This document shows positions 26,119-36,192 of a stretch of 64,000 bases of DNA, piece after piece. Positions within the stretch are counted from its first letter, which is position 1. Each line of letters opens with the position of its first letter. The stretch is from Psychrobacter sp. P2G3 (GTDB taxonomy: Bacteria; Pseudomonadota; Gammaproteobacteria; Pseudomonadales; Moraxellaceae), in contig NZ_CP012529.1 of NCBI RefSeq assembly GCF_001593285.1, forward strand, positions 2,046,001 through 2,110,000, in the 5' to 3' direction. The translations under genes and the position numbers were made by a program. Under the pieces are notes generated by a model that saw only the letters and a list, made by a program, of their open reading frames with translations, ran no database searches and was not told the DNA's origin.

Positions 26119-26829
26119 TTACTTTTTTACACGGGTCATCGCCAGCATTTGTTTATTTTCGATGATATCAGTAGCACTAGGCTTTGACTCAGAACGATAT
26201 TCACTATACTTACGACGTTCATATAGATCATGAGCGCTCATTGCCATAGCAATTGCCACGCGCTTGGCTGAAATAGGATGCAACGGTAACGACTCAGAAA
26301 CTAAAGGTGAGATAATTTGAAAGGCTTTTTGGCTAATGCTCTCAAGTGGACGACCTTTATGCTTACCCAATAATAATGAAGGGCGGAAGATAGCTAATTG
26401 CTCAAAGCCTAACGCCATAATCGACTGTTCAGTTTCAGCTTTTACTCGGTTATACAAAAACCGACTATCAATATCTGCATTCATGGACGATAACAAAAAG
26501 AAGTTCTTAACCCCTTTGTCATGGCATAGTTTGGCAAAATTCACATTGTAGTCATGATCTACTTTTCTAAATGCCTCATCACTACCTGCCTGTTTTTTAG
26601 TTGTACCAAGGCAGCTAAATGCATCCGTCGTTCGATCTGCACCAACATTTGCAAAAATTTCGGCTAAGTTATCAAAGTCACTAACTTGATAAAACCTCAT
26701 GCTAGCGTTGATATACCGTGGCGGACGCCTTGCAATCACTATTAAAGTATCATAGAGCTCGCTAAGCTGTTTGACAAGATGCTGACCTACCAAACCTGTC
26801 GCGCCAATTAAAATTGCTTTTTGCTGCAT
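26119..26829 (-). CDS. NAD(P)-binding Rossmann-fold protein, TIP30-like
   Basis: Atypical short-chain dehydrogenase, 236 residues. The N-terminus has the dinucleotide motif GATGLVGQHL, then VIARRPPRY, DAFSCLGTTKKQAG and a YNRVKAETEQ active-site-like segment. This pattern resembles the TIP30/HTATIP2-like NAD(P)H-binding family common in gammaproteobacteria. The substrate is unknown. An AGGA site precedes ATG 26829. It probably forms a two-gene unit with rraA. Confidence 0.8.
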   Translation of the reverse strand: MQQKAILIGATGLVGQHLVKQLSELYDTLIVIARRPPRYINASMRFYQVSDFDNLAEIFANVGADRTTDAFSCLGTTKKQAGSDEAFRKVDHDYNVNFAKLCHDKGVKNFFLLSSMNADIDSRFLYNRVKAETEQSIMALGFEQLAIFRPSLLLGKHKGRPLESISQKAFQIISPLVSESLPLHPISAKRVAIAMAMSAHDLYERRKYSEYRSESKPSATDIIENKQMLAMTRVKK

Positions 26830-27286
26830 ATCCTATCCATTTTTTCATAATCGTAAAGTGTTATAAAAACTATTTATAATCGTCAAGTCGTATCATCTTG
26901 AAATCATAGCGCAGTATCATAACTAAGTTACCCTATAACTGTCGCTACTATCCATGATTTATTGTAAGAGTTTTTATCAAACGCTTGAATATTAGCCGTT
27001 TATTTATTCATATTTCACCTTATAGAAGGTTTAGTATGGCAATACATACAACTTCTTTACGCTTTGATGGTCAAATATATTGTTCTAAGCGCAATAATTT
27101 GCTAAGATGTCCGGCTTTACACGTCATAGCTATTTAATTATTCCAAATGGCTTTGACGCTTGCGATGGCTTATATTTGGCATCGACATCATGTTTGGCGA
27201 GACGGCTGCTCGTCACCGATGATTGTTAAACCCATTATTGCAATCAACATTCATATTTTTATCTGTCTTTCATAAAGGAGATACGC
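26830..27286. other. Divergent intergenic region upstream of rpsT
   Basis: This 457-bp gap carries the rpsT promoter candidate (27080-27108) and a leader of about 170 bases. A 33-codon frame begins at ATG 27034 after AAGG but resembles nothing I know and is probably chance. Confidence 0.5.
27080..27108 (+). promoter_or_regulatory. Candidate rpsT promoter
   Basis: TTGTTC (27080-27085) and TAAGAT (27103-27108) are 17 bases apart, with GC just upstream of the -10 hexamer. A leader of roughly 170 bases would precede rpsT. Confidence 0.5.
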
Positions 27287-27553
27287 GTGGCTAATACTGC
27301 ACAAGCTCGTAAACGCGCCCGTCAAAACACTAAACGTCGCCAGAATTCAGCGTCACAACGCTCTATGGTTCGTACTTATTTAAAGCGTGTTGATGCGGCA
27401 ATCGAATCTAAAGATTATGACGCAGCTACCGAAGCTTACAAAAAAGCGGTACCTGTTCTTGATCGTATGGCTGACAAAGGCATTATTCATAAGAATAAAT
27501 CTGCCCGTCGTAAGAGCCGTCTAAACAAAGCTATCAAAGCTCTCCAAGCTTAA
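27287..27553 (+). CDS. rpsT: 30S ribosomal protein S20
   Basis: Small-subunit protein bound to 16S rRNA. It has 88 residues beginning [19 protein letters not shown], rich in Lys, Arg and Ala, with [16 protein letters not shown] at the C-terminus. The start codon is GTG at 27287 with AAAGGAG six bases upstream. S20 synthesis depends on a weak start codon in E. coli (TTG), so the GTG may serve feedback control. A strong terminator follows. Confidence 0.96.
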   Translation: MANTAQARKRARQNTKRRQNSASQRSMVRTYLKRVDAAIESKDYDAATEAYKKAVPVLDRMADKGIIHKNKSARRKSRLNKAIKALQA

Positions 27554-27580
27554 GATCAGCTGCGTTAATAACCGGTTATC

Positions 27581-27613
27581 AAAAAAACCTTGTCCTAGTG
27601 GCAAGGTTTTTTT
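27581..27613 (+). terminator. rpsT terminator
   Basis: AAAAAAACCTTG and CAAGGTTTTTTT form a 12-bp stem ending in a T-run, about 27 bases after the rpsT stop. The A-run on the other side lets it also act for the convergent phosphatase gene. Confidence 0.92.
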
Positions 27614-27668
27614 ATGTCTATTCAAAATGTAATGGTTAAAACAGCAACCCAAATATTCATGCTTGTCA

Positions 27669-28502
27669 TTATGTCCACTTTACCTCTGGTGGTAATAATA
27701 GTTTGCTAGGATGAAAACCAGCAGCACGGTAGCTGTCCAACAACGTGTTGATCGGACGAACATAAATCTCGCCACGCCATACAAAATAAGCATTAGCCTG
27801 CTCGAATGGCTTATCATCAAACCATAAAAATACGCCTTCCATCATTTTTGGCCAATCATTCCAATCAATCTCACTCACATCAAACATTACCGCTAAGAAA
27901 GCAGACAGCAACGTATCATGGCTAACAGCTAGCATTAAATGTCCATGCTGTGGCTGGTTTTGATAAAAAAGCGATAAGATATCGAGACCACCTTGATAGG
28001 CATTTTTGGTGCCTTCAAGATTCCCTTGCAAGAAGCGATTGATAAAATTGAGCACACCAATCTCTTTAAATACTGCATTAGCAATATCAGGCTCAGTCAC
28101 TAGACTACCTGGCTCAACCAATAGCGACTGATGGGCTATATCACGCTGTAACCCAGCCCCTTCTTGCATTAGCTGCGCTGTATCAATACAACGCCCGATT
28201 GGGCTTGAGATACTATCTACGTCGAGAGAATATGGCAGATGACCTGCTAGCCAACGCCCCCAAGACTTCGCTAATATTCGGCCTTTAGGAGTCAATGGTA
28301 GCTGATAGCTGGCAAACCCATTACCATCAGAGCGCTCGCGTAGTGAGTGTCTGGTAAACAAAATCAGGCGTTTGTCAGTAGGCAACAAGCTGACTGAGGA
28401 TATCATGCTATCAGGCAGATGCGCGGGTGCAGGCGCGCTCATCTTAAGAGGCTTTGTCGTCTCAGACAGCTTGGAATTTGGGGTATCAGGGAGTTTACTC
28501 AT
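27669..28502 (-). CDS. Histidine phosphatase superfamily protein
   Basis: Probable cytoplasmic phosphatase of the phosphoglycerate-mutase-like fold, 277 residues. After a Pro/Ser/Lys-rich N-terminus it has RLILFTRHSLRE (catalytic RH followed by Ser rather than the common Gly), LPLTPKGRILAKSWG, SSPIGRCIDTA, and the second catalytic histidine in LAVSHDTLLSAFL. This resembles a histidine-acid-phosphatase-like subgroup. The substrate is unknown. The true start may be a little inside, since the first 35 or so residues look disordered. Confidence 0.8.
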   Translation of the reverse strand: MSKLPDTPNSKLSETTKPLKMSAPAPAHLPDSMISSVSLLPTDKRLILFTRHSLRERSDGNGFASYQLPLTPKGRILAKSWGRWLAGHLPYSLDVDSISSPIGRCIDTAQLMQEGAGLQRDIAHQSLLVEPGSLVTEPDIANAVFKEIGVLNFINRFLQGNLEGTKNAYQGGLDILSLFYQNQPQHGHLMLAVSHDTLLSAFLAVMFDVSEIDWNDWPKMMEGVFLWFDDKPFEQANAYFVWRGEIYVRPINTLLDSYRAAGFHPSKLLLPPEVKWT

Positions 28503-28662
28503 GGTAGCTAGCGTAGCAGATTTTTGAGCGGTAGTGAACGAAATAACAGCTGACTAGCAATAAAAAACATAGCTAACAATCATCATAATAATCAAGCTTT
28601 AAAAGGATTAATGTTCATACTCATGGATACTACAATGAACCAATAACATAATCTAAAGTACT

Positions 28663-29460
28663 TTAACCAATATCGATTACCTTATCCCACGCAAACTCAA
28701 TCTCGGTGCTACTGACCTCATTGGGATAAGCACGCGGATTGACAATCACACGTGTATTGCCAATACGATAGTCGAACGCTTCATGAGTATGTCCATGAAC
28801 CCATAGAATTGGTGCCCAAGATTCATGCATCCAAGCAGAGAAATCACTGACAAATGCAGCATTGCTCGGCAGCGTGGCATACTTCTCAGAAACTGACAAT
28901 GGGCTAATACTGTGATGACTCATAACAACAGTTTTTTTACCTAGCTGCTGTGCAGTTATTAGTGCTTGCTTTAACCACTGACGCTGCTTTTCATGCAGCT
29001 GCATCGATACCTCAGGTGAGAATAGCTCGCTACCTGCATATATCTGCTTATAATCACGCATAAAACGTTTAGCAACCACCATTGTATCTTCGTTGGCCTG
29101 ATACTGATAATCCGTCCATAGCGTACACCCTAATATACGTATATCACCGATATCGATATGCTGGCATTGAAGTACTCGTACGCCTTGACCTGACGTTTCG
29201 CTATAGTTGTCCCACATAGCGAGCTTTTTATCGAAATGTAGCACATCTTCATTAAAGTACTCATGGTTGCCCGCAATAGTGATTAAAGGCACTTGTAGAC
29301 GCGTAGCTTGCTCTTGTAACCATGGCATACCACTATCGCTATTGGCAGTGTCGCCCGCCACTAGCACTATGTCTGCATCAGTTTTAGGAATGTGCCCGAT
29401 AGGGTGTGACTGACGAGCATAACTATCAATGTGTAAGTCACTCAATATCTGTAATTTCAT
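28663..29460 (-). CDS. Calcineurin-like metallophosphoesterase
   Basis: Two-metal phosphoesterase, 265 residues. All family motifs are present: SDLHID, VLVAGDTANS, IAGNHEYF, VVMSHHSISP and WVHGHTHEAFDY. The substrate is unknown. ATG 29460 gives MKLQILSDLHID, a typical family N-terminus. A TTG three codons upstream is less likely. It stands alone on the minus strand, downstream of the pyrF terminator and upstream of the phosphatase gene. Confidence 0.88.
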   Translation of the reverse strand: MKLQILSDLHIDSYARQSHPIGHIPKTDADIVLVAGDTANSDSGMPWLQEQATRLQVPLITIAGNHEYFNEDVLHFDKKLAMWDNYSETSGQGVRVLQCQHIDIGDIRILGCTLWTDYQYQANEDTMVVAKRFMRDYKQIYAGSELFSPEVSMQLHEKQRQWLKQALITAQQLGKKTVVMSHHSISPLSVSEKYATLPSNAAFVSDFSAWMHESWAPILWVHGHTHEAFDYRIGNTRVIVNPRAYPNEVSSTEIEFAWDKVIDIG

Positions 29461-29626
29461 ATTATCCAATACTATCCAATAGTTTCAATTCTAAAAATCC
29501 AAGAAAACACGCGTAAGCACTATATCTAGCAGACCAAGCGAGTTTGACACAGCTACTTATATCTTTAGAATTGGTATAAGCATAAATCAAGGTAGTGTAG
29601 CACTTTTCCATCTACCAGCAAAAAGT

Positions 29627-29657
29627 AAAAAAGACAGCTTTTCAGCTGTCCTTTTTA
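29627..29657 (-). terminator. pyrF terminator
   Basis: AAGACAGCT and AGCTGTCCTT form a stem around TTTC. On the minus strand a T-run follows, about 45 bases downstream of pyrF. Confidence 0.85.
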
Positions 29658-29702
29658 TTATTTCTTAAAAGTAAATAAAGTATTTATACAGTAATAAAAA
29701 CC

Positions 29703-30404
29703 TTAAATACCTTTTATTATCGCTTGTAGTTTAGCAGCAGGATCTGGCGCTTGAGTGATTGAACGACCAATAACCAGATAATCTGATCCATCGCTTAGAG
29801 CTTGTTTCGGAGTACAAATACGCTGCTGATCGTCTGCGCTATCTTCAGGCAACCGAATACCTGGAGTAACCAATTTAAAGTCAGTGCCACACAGGGTTTT
29901 CAGAGCTTTTGCTTCCTGTGCTGAACAAACTACTCCGTCAAGACCAGCCTGCTGAGTAAGTTTTGCTAATCGACTCACTTGATCATCTAAATCATCAGCG
30001 ATACCAATCTGTACTAGGTTGTCTTTGCTCATAGAAGTGAGCACCGTTACCGCAATTAGCAACGTTTTATAATTACCTGCTAACAGACGTTCCTTTGCTA
30101 AAGACATCGCTTCTAAACCTGCACTTGCATGGACATTAACCATCCATACACCAAGCTCAGCTGCTGCTAACACAGCTTGTGCGGTAGTATTAGGAATATC
30201 ATGGAACTTAAGATCTAAAAACACTTCAAACTGGCGTTGATGTAAAGCTTCTACAATCGAAGGACCGCAACGCGTAAACAACTCTTTACCTACCTTTAAC
30301 CGACATAACGTTGGATCTAGTTTATCGGCCAACGCTAACGCTGCATCTACAGTCATATTATCCAAAGCAACAATGACTGGAGAAGTTATCACATTGTTAT
30401 TCAT
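29703..30404 (-). CDS. pyrF: Orotidine 5'-phosphate decarboxylase
   Basis: Last step of de novo UMP synthesis. The TIM-barrel protein of 233 residues has [18 protein letters not shown], the catalytic KxxDxK-type motif in [22 protein letters not shown] and VTPGIRLP, and [14 protein letters not shown] for phosphate binding. It is the last gene of the run rpsA, ihfB, lapA, pyrF, 78 bp after lapA, an order shared with other gammaproteobacteria. Confidence 0.95.
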   Translation of the reverse strand: MNNNVITSPVIVALDNMTVDAALALADKLDPTLCRLKVGKELFTRCGPSIVEALHQRQFEVFLDLKFHDIPNTTAQAVLAAAELGVWMVNVHASAGLEAMSLAKERLLAGNYKTLLIAVTVLTSMSKDNLVQIGIADDLDDQVSRLAKLTQQAGLDGVVCSAQEAKALKTLCGTDFKLVTPGIRLPEDSADDQQRICTPKQALSDGSDYLVIGRSITQAPDPAAKLQAIIKGI

Positions 30405-30482
30405 AATTGTGCCATTTTATATTGGAGTTATTAAAGCATCATATTTTTATACAAATCAATATCAGATTACTCATCAATCGAG

Positions 30483-30890
30483 TTAATCTCGCTTACGTTT
30501 AGTAAGCATAGTTTCATCATCAAGGGTATTAGTTACTTCGTCTTGTACTTGGCCTGTATTTGCTCCATAGACAGCTTCTTCTACTGTTGGAGCATTTGCT
30601 TGACGATCGATAACAACATTAGCCTGTGTCACTTGTTCTTGCAAATTAGCATTCAACTTTTGCAAACGTGAGATTTCCCATTTGTTTTGTAATACACGGA
30701 AAATCAATAGCGCCAATAACATGCCAATTACGATACCCAGTATTAAGCAAAGTATCAGCAGTAATCCCAAATTCATCGTAGGTGCTTGCGAAAATAGTAG
30801 ATTTACCCCGATTTCAGTATTATTTGCTAATACCAAACCAAGCGCATAAGCAAAGCTTAAAAATAGTAGGACAAACAATAAAAAGCGCAT
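30483..30890 (-). CDS. lapA: LapA-family inner-membrane protein (DUF1049)
   Basis: Small membrane protein of the lipopolysaccharide assembly family, 135 residues. Two membrane helices (about 2-22 and 40-66, LGLLLILCLILGIVIGMLLALLIF) are followed by a coiled coil (about 70-95) and an acidic Asp/Thr-rich tail. In E. coli LapA works with LapB in controlling LpxC turnover. Here lapB is not adjacent, and pyrF follows instead. Confidence 0.85.
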   Translation of the reverse strand: MRFLLFVLLFLSFAYALGLVLANNTEIGVNLLFSQAPTMNLGLLLILCLILGIVIGMLLALLIFRVLQNKWEISRLQKLNANLQEQVTQANVVIDRQANAPTVEEAVYGANTGQVQDEVTNTLDDETMLTKRKRD

Positions 30891-31037
30891 GATACATATA
30901 CCTCAATAGTAGATAGAAATATCTGCTCAATAACAGCAAATAATATTATGGTAAATAATAGAGATAATAATTGCTTATGATAAATCATAAACAACTATCA
31001 TTTTATACCTATTCTGTTAATTACCACCCTGTATTGA

Positions 31038-31340
31038 CTATGATGCTACTTTATCGTTGACTGCTTCACGTAGTGCTTTACCAGGCTTAAAATGTGGAAT
31101 AGCTTTAGCAGGTACAGGTACACTTTCACCTGTCTTTGGATTGCGTCCCATACGAGCTCTTCTATGGTGCAAACAGAAACTACCAAAACCACGAACCTCA
31201 ACACGGCCATCATTCGCCAAAGTATCTACCATTAGGTTTAGTATTTCTCGTACTGCATCATCAACGACCATTTCAGTCATGGTGTCACAGCTCACACTCA
31301 AATTACTAATAAAGTCGGACTTATTAATCGCTTGTTGCAT
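31038..31340 (-). CDS. ihfB: Integration host factor beta subunit
   Basis: DNA-bending nucleoid protein that dimerises with IhfA. It has 100 residues, beginning [15 protein letters not shown], with [29 protein letters not shown] and [12 protein letters not shown], which match IhfB rather than HU. AAGG lies 9 bases ahead of ATG 31340. It follows rpsA after that gene's terminator, as in most gammaproteobacteria. Confidence 0.94.
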   Translation of the reverse strand: MQQAINKSDFISNLSVSCDTMTEMVVDDAVREILNLMVDTLANDGRVEVRGFGSFCLHHRRARMGRNPKTGESVPVPAKAIPHFKPGKALREAVNDKVAS

Positions 31341-31754
31341 TGTTACACTTGCCTTATTAATTTATGGTCATCATCTTGATTATATGAGTAAAGTATTAGA
31401 TATTTGCTAACTAAGGTACTAGCTACCATTGGATTCACAACTTAACGCTAATTGCGAAACATAATATCTAAACCAACTCCCTCATTTAAAAGTTACTAAT
31501 ATAATGTCAAAATCTGTTTCGAGTAGCGTACTTCAAAAAATTATAATATAGACAGTCATAGTTTAAATCTCTATGACATATTAGATTACTGGTAGTAGTT
31601 TACATTTCGTTACTCATAGTTGCAAATAATAGCGGAATTTATTAGCAATGAAAATGAAATTATAACTATTTATAAGTAGTGATAAAAATTAAATAAAAAA
31701 AAGCGACCGAAGTCGCTTTCTTTTTATGCTACTAATATATCAAAAGCGTGCAGC
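31341..31754. other. rpsA-ihfB intergenic region
   Basis: This 414-bp AT-rich gap holds the rpsA terminator (31697-31725) and, by position, the ihfB promoter. No gene is seen. Confidence 0.6.
31697..31725 (-). terminator. rpsA terminator
   Basis: On the minus strand AAAGCGAC, a TTCG tetraloop and GTCGCTTT are followed by a T-run. It lies about 30 bases downstream of rpsA. Confidence 0.9.
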
Positions 31755-33443
31755 TTACTGCATTTGCTCTTTAATCAAGTCACCAATAGTTTTTGGCTGT
31801 GCATCAGAACCTGGAGTAGCAGTAGTGCTCGTGCTACCAAGATCTTTAATCGCTTGACGCTCTTCAGCTTCGTCTTTCGCTTTGATAGACAAGTTGATGT
31901 TGCGTGTTTTGCGATCGACACTGATGATTTTCGCTTCAACATCATCACCAACAGTTAGATGCTTAGTAGCATCTTCAACGCGATCACGTTGAATCTCAGA
32001 GGCACGTAGGTAAGCTTCAACTTCATCAGCAAGCTCGATAGTAGCGCCTTTAGCATCTACTTCTTTCACTTTACCATTAACGATAGCACCACGGTCATTG
32101 TTGACTAGGTATTCGTTGAATGGATCAGAGCTTAACTGCTTCACGCCTAGGCTGATACGGTTAGCTTCTGCATCTACTGACAATACCATTGCTTCAACGG
32201 TGTCGCCTTTATTGTAGTTACGGATAGCGTCTTCGCCAGTTTCGTTCCAAGAGATATCAGATAGATGAACAAGACCATCAATACCACCGTCTAGACCGAT
32301 AAAGATACCGAAGTCAGTGATAGATTTAATCGTACCAGTGATTTTATCACCGCGCTCATGTTTCTTGTCAAACTCATCCCATGGATTAGCTAGAGTCTGT
32401 TTGATACCTAGGCTGATACGGCGACGTTCTTCATCGATATCAAGAATCATTACTTCAACTTCATCACCCACTTGAACGACTTTTGATGGATGGATGTTTT
32501 TGTTGGTATGATCCATTTCTGATACGTGTACTAGACCTTCAATACCTTCAGAAATCTCAGCGAAACAACCATAATCAGTCAAGTTAGTAACGCGTGCTTT
32601 AACCACACTACCTACTGGGTATGTGCCGCCAACGTTATCCCAAGGATCAGTACCAAGTTGTTTTAGACCTAGGCTTACGCGATTACGCTCACGGTCAAAC
32701 TTCAATACTTTAACTTTTAGGTCTTGACCCACTTCAACAACTTCTGATGGGTGCTTAATACGGCGCCATGCCATATCAGTGATGTGCAATAGACCATCAA
32801 TACCACCAAGGTCAACGAATGCACCGTAATCAGTAAGGTTCTTAACGATACCTTCGATTTCGATACCTTCTTCAAGCTTGTTCAATAGCTCTTCGCGCTC
32901 AGCTGAGTTTTCAGCTTCCATAACTGCACGACGACTTACCACAACGTTGTTACGTTTTTGGTCAAGTTTGATAACTTTGAATTCTAGCTCTTTACCTTCA
33001 AGATGCGTAGTGTCACGGATAGGACGTACGTCTACCAATGAACCTGGTAAAAATGCGCGTACTGAACCGATATCTACAGTGAAACCGCCTTTAACTTTAC
33101 TTGAGATAATACCTTTTACGATCTCATCATTGTCAGAGATTTTTTCAAGGATATTCCAAGTTTCAACGCGTTTGGCTTTTTCGCGTGACAGTAAGGTTTG
33201 ACCCATACCGTTATCAACTGCTTCAACCACGACATCAACGCTATCGCCAACTTCAACTTCAAGTTCGCCTTCTTCGCTTAAAAACTCTTCACGAGCGACA
33301 ATACCTTCAGATTTCAGACCAGTATCAACAGTGATCCAGTCGTTATCGATGGCCACAACAGTACCGGTGATAACCGAGCCACGCTCGATATCCAGACCTG
33401 TTTCTTCGATGCTCGCTTCAAATAGTTCAGCAAATGATTCCAT
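31755..33443 (-). CDS. rpsA: 30S ribosomal protein S1
   Basis: Large mRNA-binding ribosomal protein, 562 residues, with six S1 OB-fold repeats in tandem (for example [71 protein letters not shown]). Acidic, Asp-rich joins separate the repeats, and a short Thr-rich tail ends in KEQMQ. AGGTAGACATA precedes ATG 33443. cmk lies upstream on the same strand, the classical cmk-rpsA-ihfB order. Confidence 0.97.
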   Translation of the reverse strand: MESFAELFEASIEETGLDIERGSVITGTVVAIDNDWITVDTGLKSEGIVAREEFLSEEGELEVEVGDSVDVVVEAVDNGMGQTLLSREKAKRVETWNILEKISDNDEIVKGIISSKVKGGFTVDIGSVRAFLPGSLVDVRPIRDTTHLEGKELEFKVIKLDQKRNNVVVSRRAVMEAENSAEREELLNKLEEGIEIEGIVKNLTDYGAFVDLGGIDGLLHITDMAWRRIKHPSEVVEVGQDLKVKVLKFDRERNRVSLGLKQLGTDPWDNVGGTYPVGSVVKARVTNLTDYGCFAEISEGIEGLVHVSEMDHTNKNIHPSKVVQVGDEVEVMILDIDEERRRISLGIKQTLANPWDEFDKKHERGDKITGTIKSITDFGIFIGLDGGIDGLVHLSDISWNETGEDAIRNYNKGDTVEAMVLSVDAEANRISLGVKQLSSDPFNEYLVNNDRGAIVNGKVKEVDAKGATIELADEVEAYLRASEIQRDRVEDATKHLTVGDDVEAKIISVDRKTRNINLSIKAKDEAEERQAIKDLGSTSTTATPGSDAQPKTIGDLIKEQMQ

Positions 33444-33760
33444 TATGTCTACCTTTGTATAGCCGTAGCCTGTCCAGCACAGTACGGATCAAATTTATGA
33501 TTACATAAAACGAGAATACTGGTTTTATATCTTATACAATCATATAAAAAAACGTTTGTTGATAATAAGCGAATTATTTGGCGAACTCATTAGCAACAAC
33601 TGTCTTACATTAAGATTTTTTATATCTACTATAGACGTATCTGTATTATTAAACGATGTCTACAAATAGAATTCTAAAATCTATAGATTTTTACTACTAT
33701 GATTTTATACTAAAACCACACCTTATAGCAAAGTTTTTGGCACTTACTATGTTGTTTTTA
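33444..33760. other. cmk-rpsA intergenic region
   Basis: This 317-bp gap is very AT-rich, with several TATAAA-like sequences on the minus strand that could serve the rpsA promoter. It also has a perfect 16-bp palindrome (AAAATCTATAGATTTT, 33676-33691). No gene is seen. Confidence 0.5.
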
Positions 33761-34516
33761 TTATCTATTAAAACAAATACCTTTATCCTGACAATGTTTC
33801 TTAACTTTCTCGTAAACCATATTAGCATCTAAGGATGAGCTATCGAGTAGCAATGCATCTTCTGCTGGTTTTGATGGTGCAGTTGCGCGGTTTTCATCAC
33901 GATCATCACGGGCTTTAATCGTGGCTAAAATCGCTTCAAAATCTGCTGTTTGACCAGCGCTTAGTAGCTGAGTGACACGGCGCTCGGCACGCGCTTCAGC
34001 ACTGGCAGTCAAAAACACTTTTACATCAGCATCTGGGAACACCACTGTACCCATATCGCGACCATCAGCAACCAACCCTGAACGAGTTGCCATATCTTGT
34101 TGCAATTTTAACAATGCTTGACGAACTTTCGGAAATATTGCTATCTGTGATGCATAGCCTCCAATGGTCTCGTTACGGACTTGTTCACCGACCGCCTCAC
34201 CATTGACAAGAATATCGACACGCCCTGAATTATTATTAGGTACAAAAGCAATCTCTAAGCTTTGAGTCAACGCTAATACAGCCATCTCATCAATGGCTTC
34301 GCTTGCATCTGCACTAATCAATCCCGCCTCAAAAGCTTTCAGTCCTACAATACGGTATAAAGCACCTGAGTCTAACAACTGATAATTTAACGCTTGTGCT
34401 AATCGCCATGTTACTGTGCCTTTACCTGCGCCACTTGGCCCATCAATACAAATGACAGGATAGCTCAAAGGCTGCATTTGGCTACTGTTGTTAGCATTAG
34501 GTGTAGAGACAGTCAT
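33761..34516 (-). CDS. cmk: Cytidylate kinase
   Basis: Phosphorylates CMP and dCMP. The P-loop is GPSGAGKGTV near the N-terminus, followed by LDSGALYRIVGL, VADGRDMGTVVFPDA (the LID region), ASAEARAERR and RDDRDENRATAPSKPA, all typical of bacterial Cmk. ATG 34516 was chosen over a GTG three codons upstream because AAGTGAG precedes it. Length is 251 residues, with an Asn/Ser/Gln-rich lead of about 18 residues before the core. Confidence 0.94.
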   Translation of the reverse strand: MTVSTPNANNSSQMQPLSYPVICIDGPSGAGKGTVTWRLAQALNYQLLDSGALYRIVGLKAFEAGLISADASEAIDEMAVLALTQSLEIAFVPNNNSGRVDILVNGEAVGEQVRNETIGGYASQIAIFPKVRQALLKLQQDMATRSGLVADGRDMGTVVFPDADVKVFLTASAEARAERRVTQLLSAGQTADFEAILATIKARDDRDENRATAPSKPAEDALLLDSSSLDANMVYEKVKKHCQDKGICFNR

Positions 34517-34629
34517 AACACTCACTTAATAATAGACGCTACTTATGTGATAGCAACCTAGGACAGTATTTACTTATTTATCAAACGATTGACAACAGAT
34601 TAACTGGTTAGCCATCAAATAGGGCAATA

Positions 34630-35265
34630 TTATAGCAAAGAAACCTCACTATCACCAAGACTCATATCTTGTTTATTATTAATATTGTGCTTGATTTTTT
34701 TCACTACTTGTCGACGCTCACGGAAAAAGTGCTTAAGCATCTGACTACTATGTGCTCGACATAAACCATTATGTACTTCAATATTATGATTATAAAAGGA
34801 CTGTATTGGTAAATTCATTTGACTACCAACCATGCCAGCGCGTGGCTCGCTCGCTGCGTATATCAATCTATCAACACGTGCATGAATCAGCGCACCAATA
34901 CACATCGTGCAAGGCTCTAAAGTCACATACAATGTGGTCTGAAGTGGTAAGCGATAATTTTTTAAACGCGTACAGGCATTTCTTAGTGCTACTATCTCAG
35001 CATGTGCAGTCACATCATGGCGACCAATTGGCTCATTGAATCCCTGCCCAATAATTCGCTGATTATGCACTAGAACTGCTCCTACTGGCACCTCTCCACG
35101 CTCAGCACCTTGCTTAGCAATTCTAAGAGCCTCCTGCATCCATTTAACGTCTTGGATTGACCAAAACGTACTGGTTGCGAGTTGGATATCAGCGAATTTA
35201 TTAGCTATTAACTGGCTATCTATTAAGTCATAAGACTGTAAATTCATATTCTGGTAATTTATCAT
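34630..35265 (-). CDS. tadA: tRNA-specific adenosine deaminase
   Basis: Converts adenosine 34 of tRNA-Arg(ACG) to inosine. The zinc site is HAE (VTAHAEIVALRNA) and PCTMC (LEPCTMCIGALIHARV). At 211 residues it is longer than E. coli TadA, with about 40 extra N-terminal residues and a basic tail. ATG 35265 follows the ung stop codon directly (TAAATG), so ung and tadA are probably translationally coupled. A start at ATG 35247 is also possible. Confidence 0.93.
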   Translation of the reverse strand: MINYQNMNLQSYDLIDSQLIANKFADIQLATSTFWSIQDVKWMQEALRIAKQGAERGEVPVGAVLVHNQRIIGQGFNEPIGRHDVTAHAEIVALRNACTRLKNYRLPLQTTLYVTLEPCTMCIGALIHARVDRLIYAASEPRAGMVGSQMNLPIQSFYNHNIEVHNGLCRAHSSQMLKHFFRERRQVVKKIKHNINNKQDMSLGDSEVSLL

Positions 35266-36003
35266 TTATTGTGGCAACTGCCAGTCAATCGGCGCTTGAC
35301 CGTACTGTACTAAATAATCATTGGTCTTAGAAAACGGCTTAGAACCAAAAAATCCACCGCGATTGGCTGCAAGAGGTGAAGGATGTACTGCTGTCAAAAT
35401 AAGATGTTTGTCAGTGTCTATATATTTACCTTTTTTCTGTGCTTTACTACCCCACAATATAAATACGGTATGCTCTGTTTGTTCATTGACCACATCAATG
35501 ACAGCATCAGTAAACTGCTCCCAGCCTTTATTTTGATGACTGTTTGGCTCACCTTCTCTGACTGTTAGGGAACTATTTAACAATAGAACACCCTGCTGCG
35601 CCCAATAGGTCAAATCGCCATGTGCCGAGTAACTAGTACCGATATCATCTGCCATCTCTTTAAGTAGGTTGTTAAGAGAAGGTGGTTTAGGAATTGCTTT
35701 CGGTACAGAAAATGATAACCCCATTGCCTGACCTGGACGGTGATAAGGATCCTGTCCTAAAATAACGACTTTAACTCGTGATAAAGGCGTTAAGTTAAAA
35801 GCATTGAACATCAAAGGAGCAGGTGGATATACACTATCATCTGATTGATAAGACTCTTTTAGAAACTCACGTAGATTATCCATATTCTCAGACGTTAATT
35901 CATCTGCTAATGCAGTTTTCCAGTCTTCTGGTAGACGGACATTGTCTAAAATTGCCTGTTTTTGCTCTGCTGTTTTGGTCGTCTGTTCACTGAACAGTTC
36001 CAT
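35266..36003 (-). CDS. ung: Uracil-DNA glycosylase
   Basis: Family 1 uracil-DNA glycosylase that removes uracil from DNA. The catalytic Asp is in VVILGQDPYHRPGQA, and the second motif with the catalytic His is HPSPLAANRGGFFGS. LLLNSSLTVREGEPNSH is also typical. It has 245 residues. AAGGA precedes ATG 36003. One base more than usual separates Arg and Phe in the HPSPLAANR motif (GGFFGS rather than the common GFFG), which looks neutral. Confidence 0.95.
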   Translation of the reverse strand: MELFSEQTTKTAEQKQAILDNVRLPEDWKTALADELTSENMDNLREFLKESYQSDDSVYPPAPLMFNAFNLTPLSRVKVVILGQDPYHRPGQAMGLSFSVPKAIPKPPSLNNLLKEMADDIGTSYSAHGDLTYWAQQGVLLLNSSLTVREGEPNSHQNKGWEQFTDAVIDVVNEQTEHTVFILWGSKAQKKGKYIDTDKHLILTAVHPSPLAANRGGFFGSKPFSKTNDYLVQYGQAPIDWQLPQ

Positions 36004-36141
36004 AATGTATCCTTTTTTTATTCGTTATCAGTTAGATAAAAGATAGGCAGTAATATTCCAAAACTCATCTTAAAATCTATACTAGCAAAATGTTATGTTC
36101 GCTTTGTTATAAAGTATAGCAATAGCATAAACGAAAATCAT

Positions 36142-36172
36142 AAAAAAACGGCTACCGAAGTAACCGTTTTTT
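36142..36172 (-). terminator. clpA terminator
   Basis: On the minus strand CGGTTAC, a TTCG tetraloop and GTAGCCG (one G-U pair) are flanked by A- and T-runs, about 20 bases after the clpA stop. Confidence 0.9.
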
Positions 36173-36192
36173 GATTTAGAAGTAGAAGGTAA

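Noticed and set aside
27034..27135. Short frame after AAGG upstream of rpsT, about 33 codons
   Set aside because: No resemblance to known small proteins and biased composition; it lies in the rpsT leader and is likely chance.
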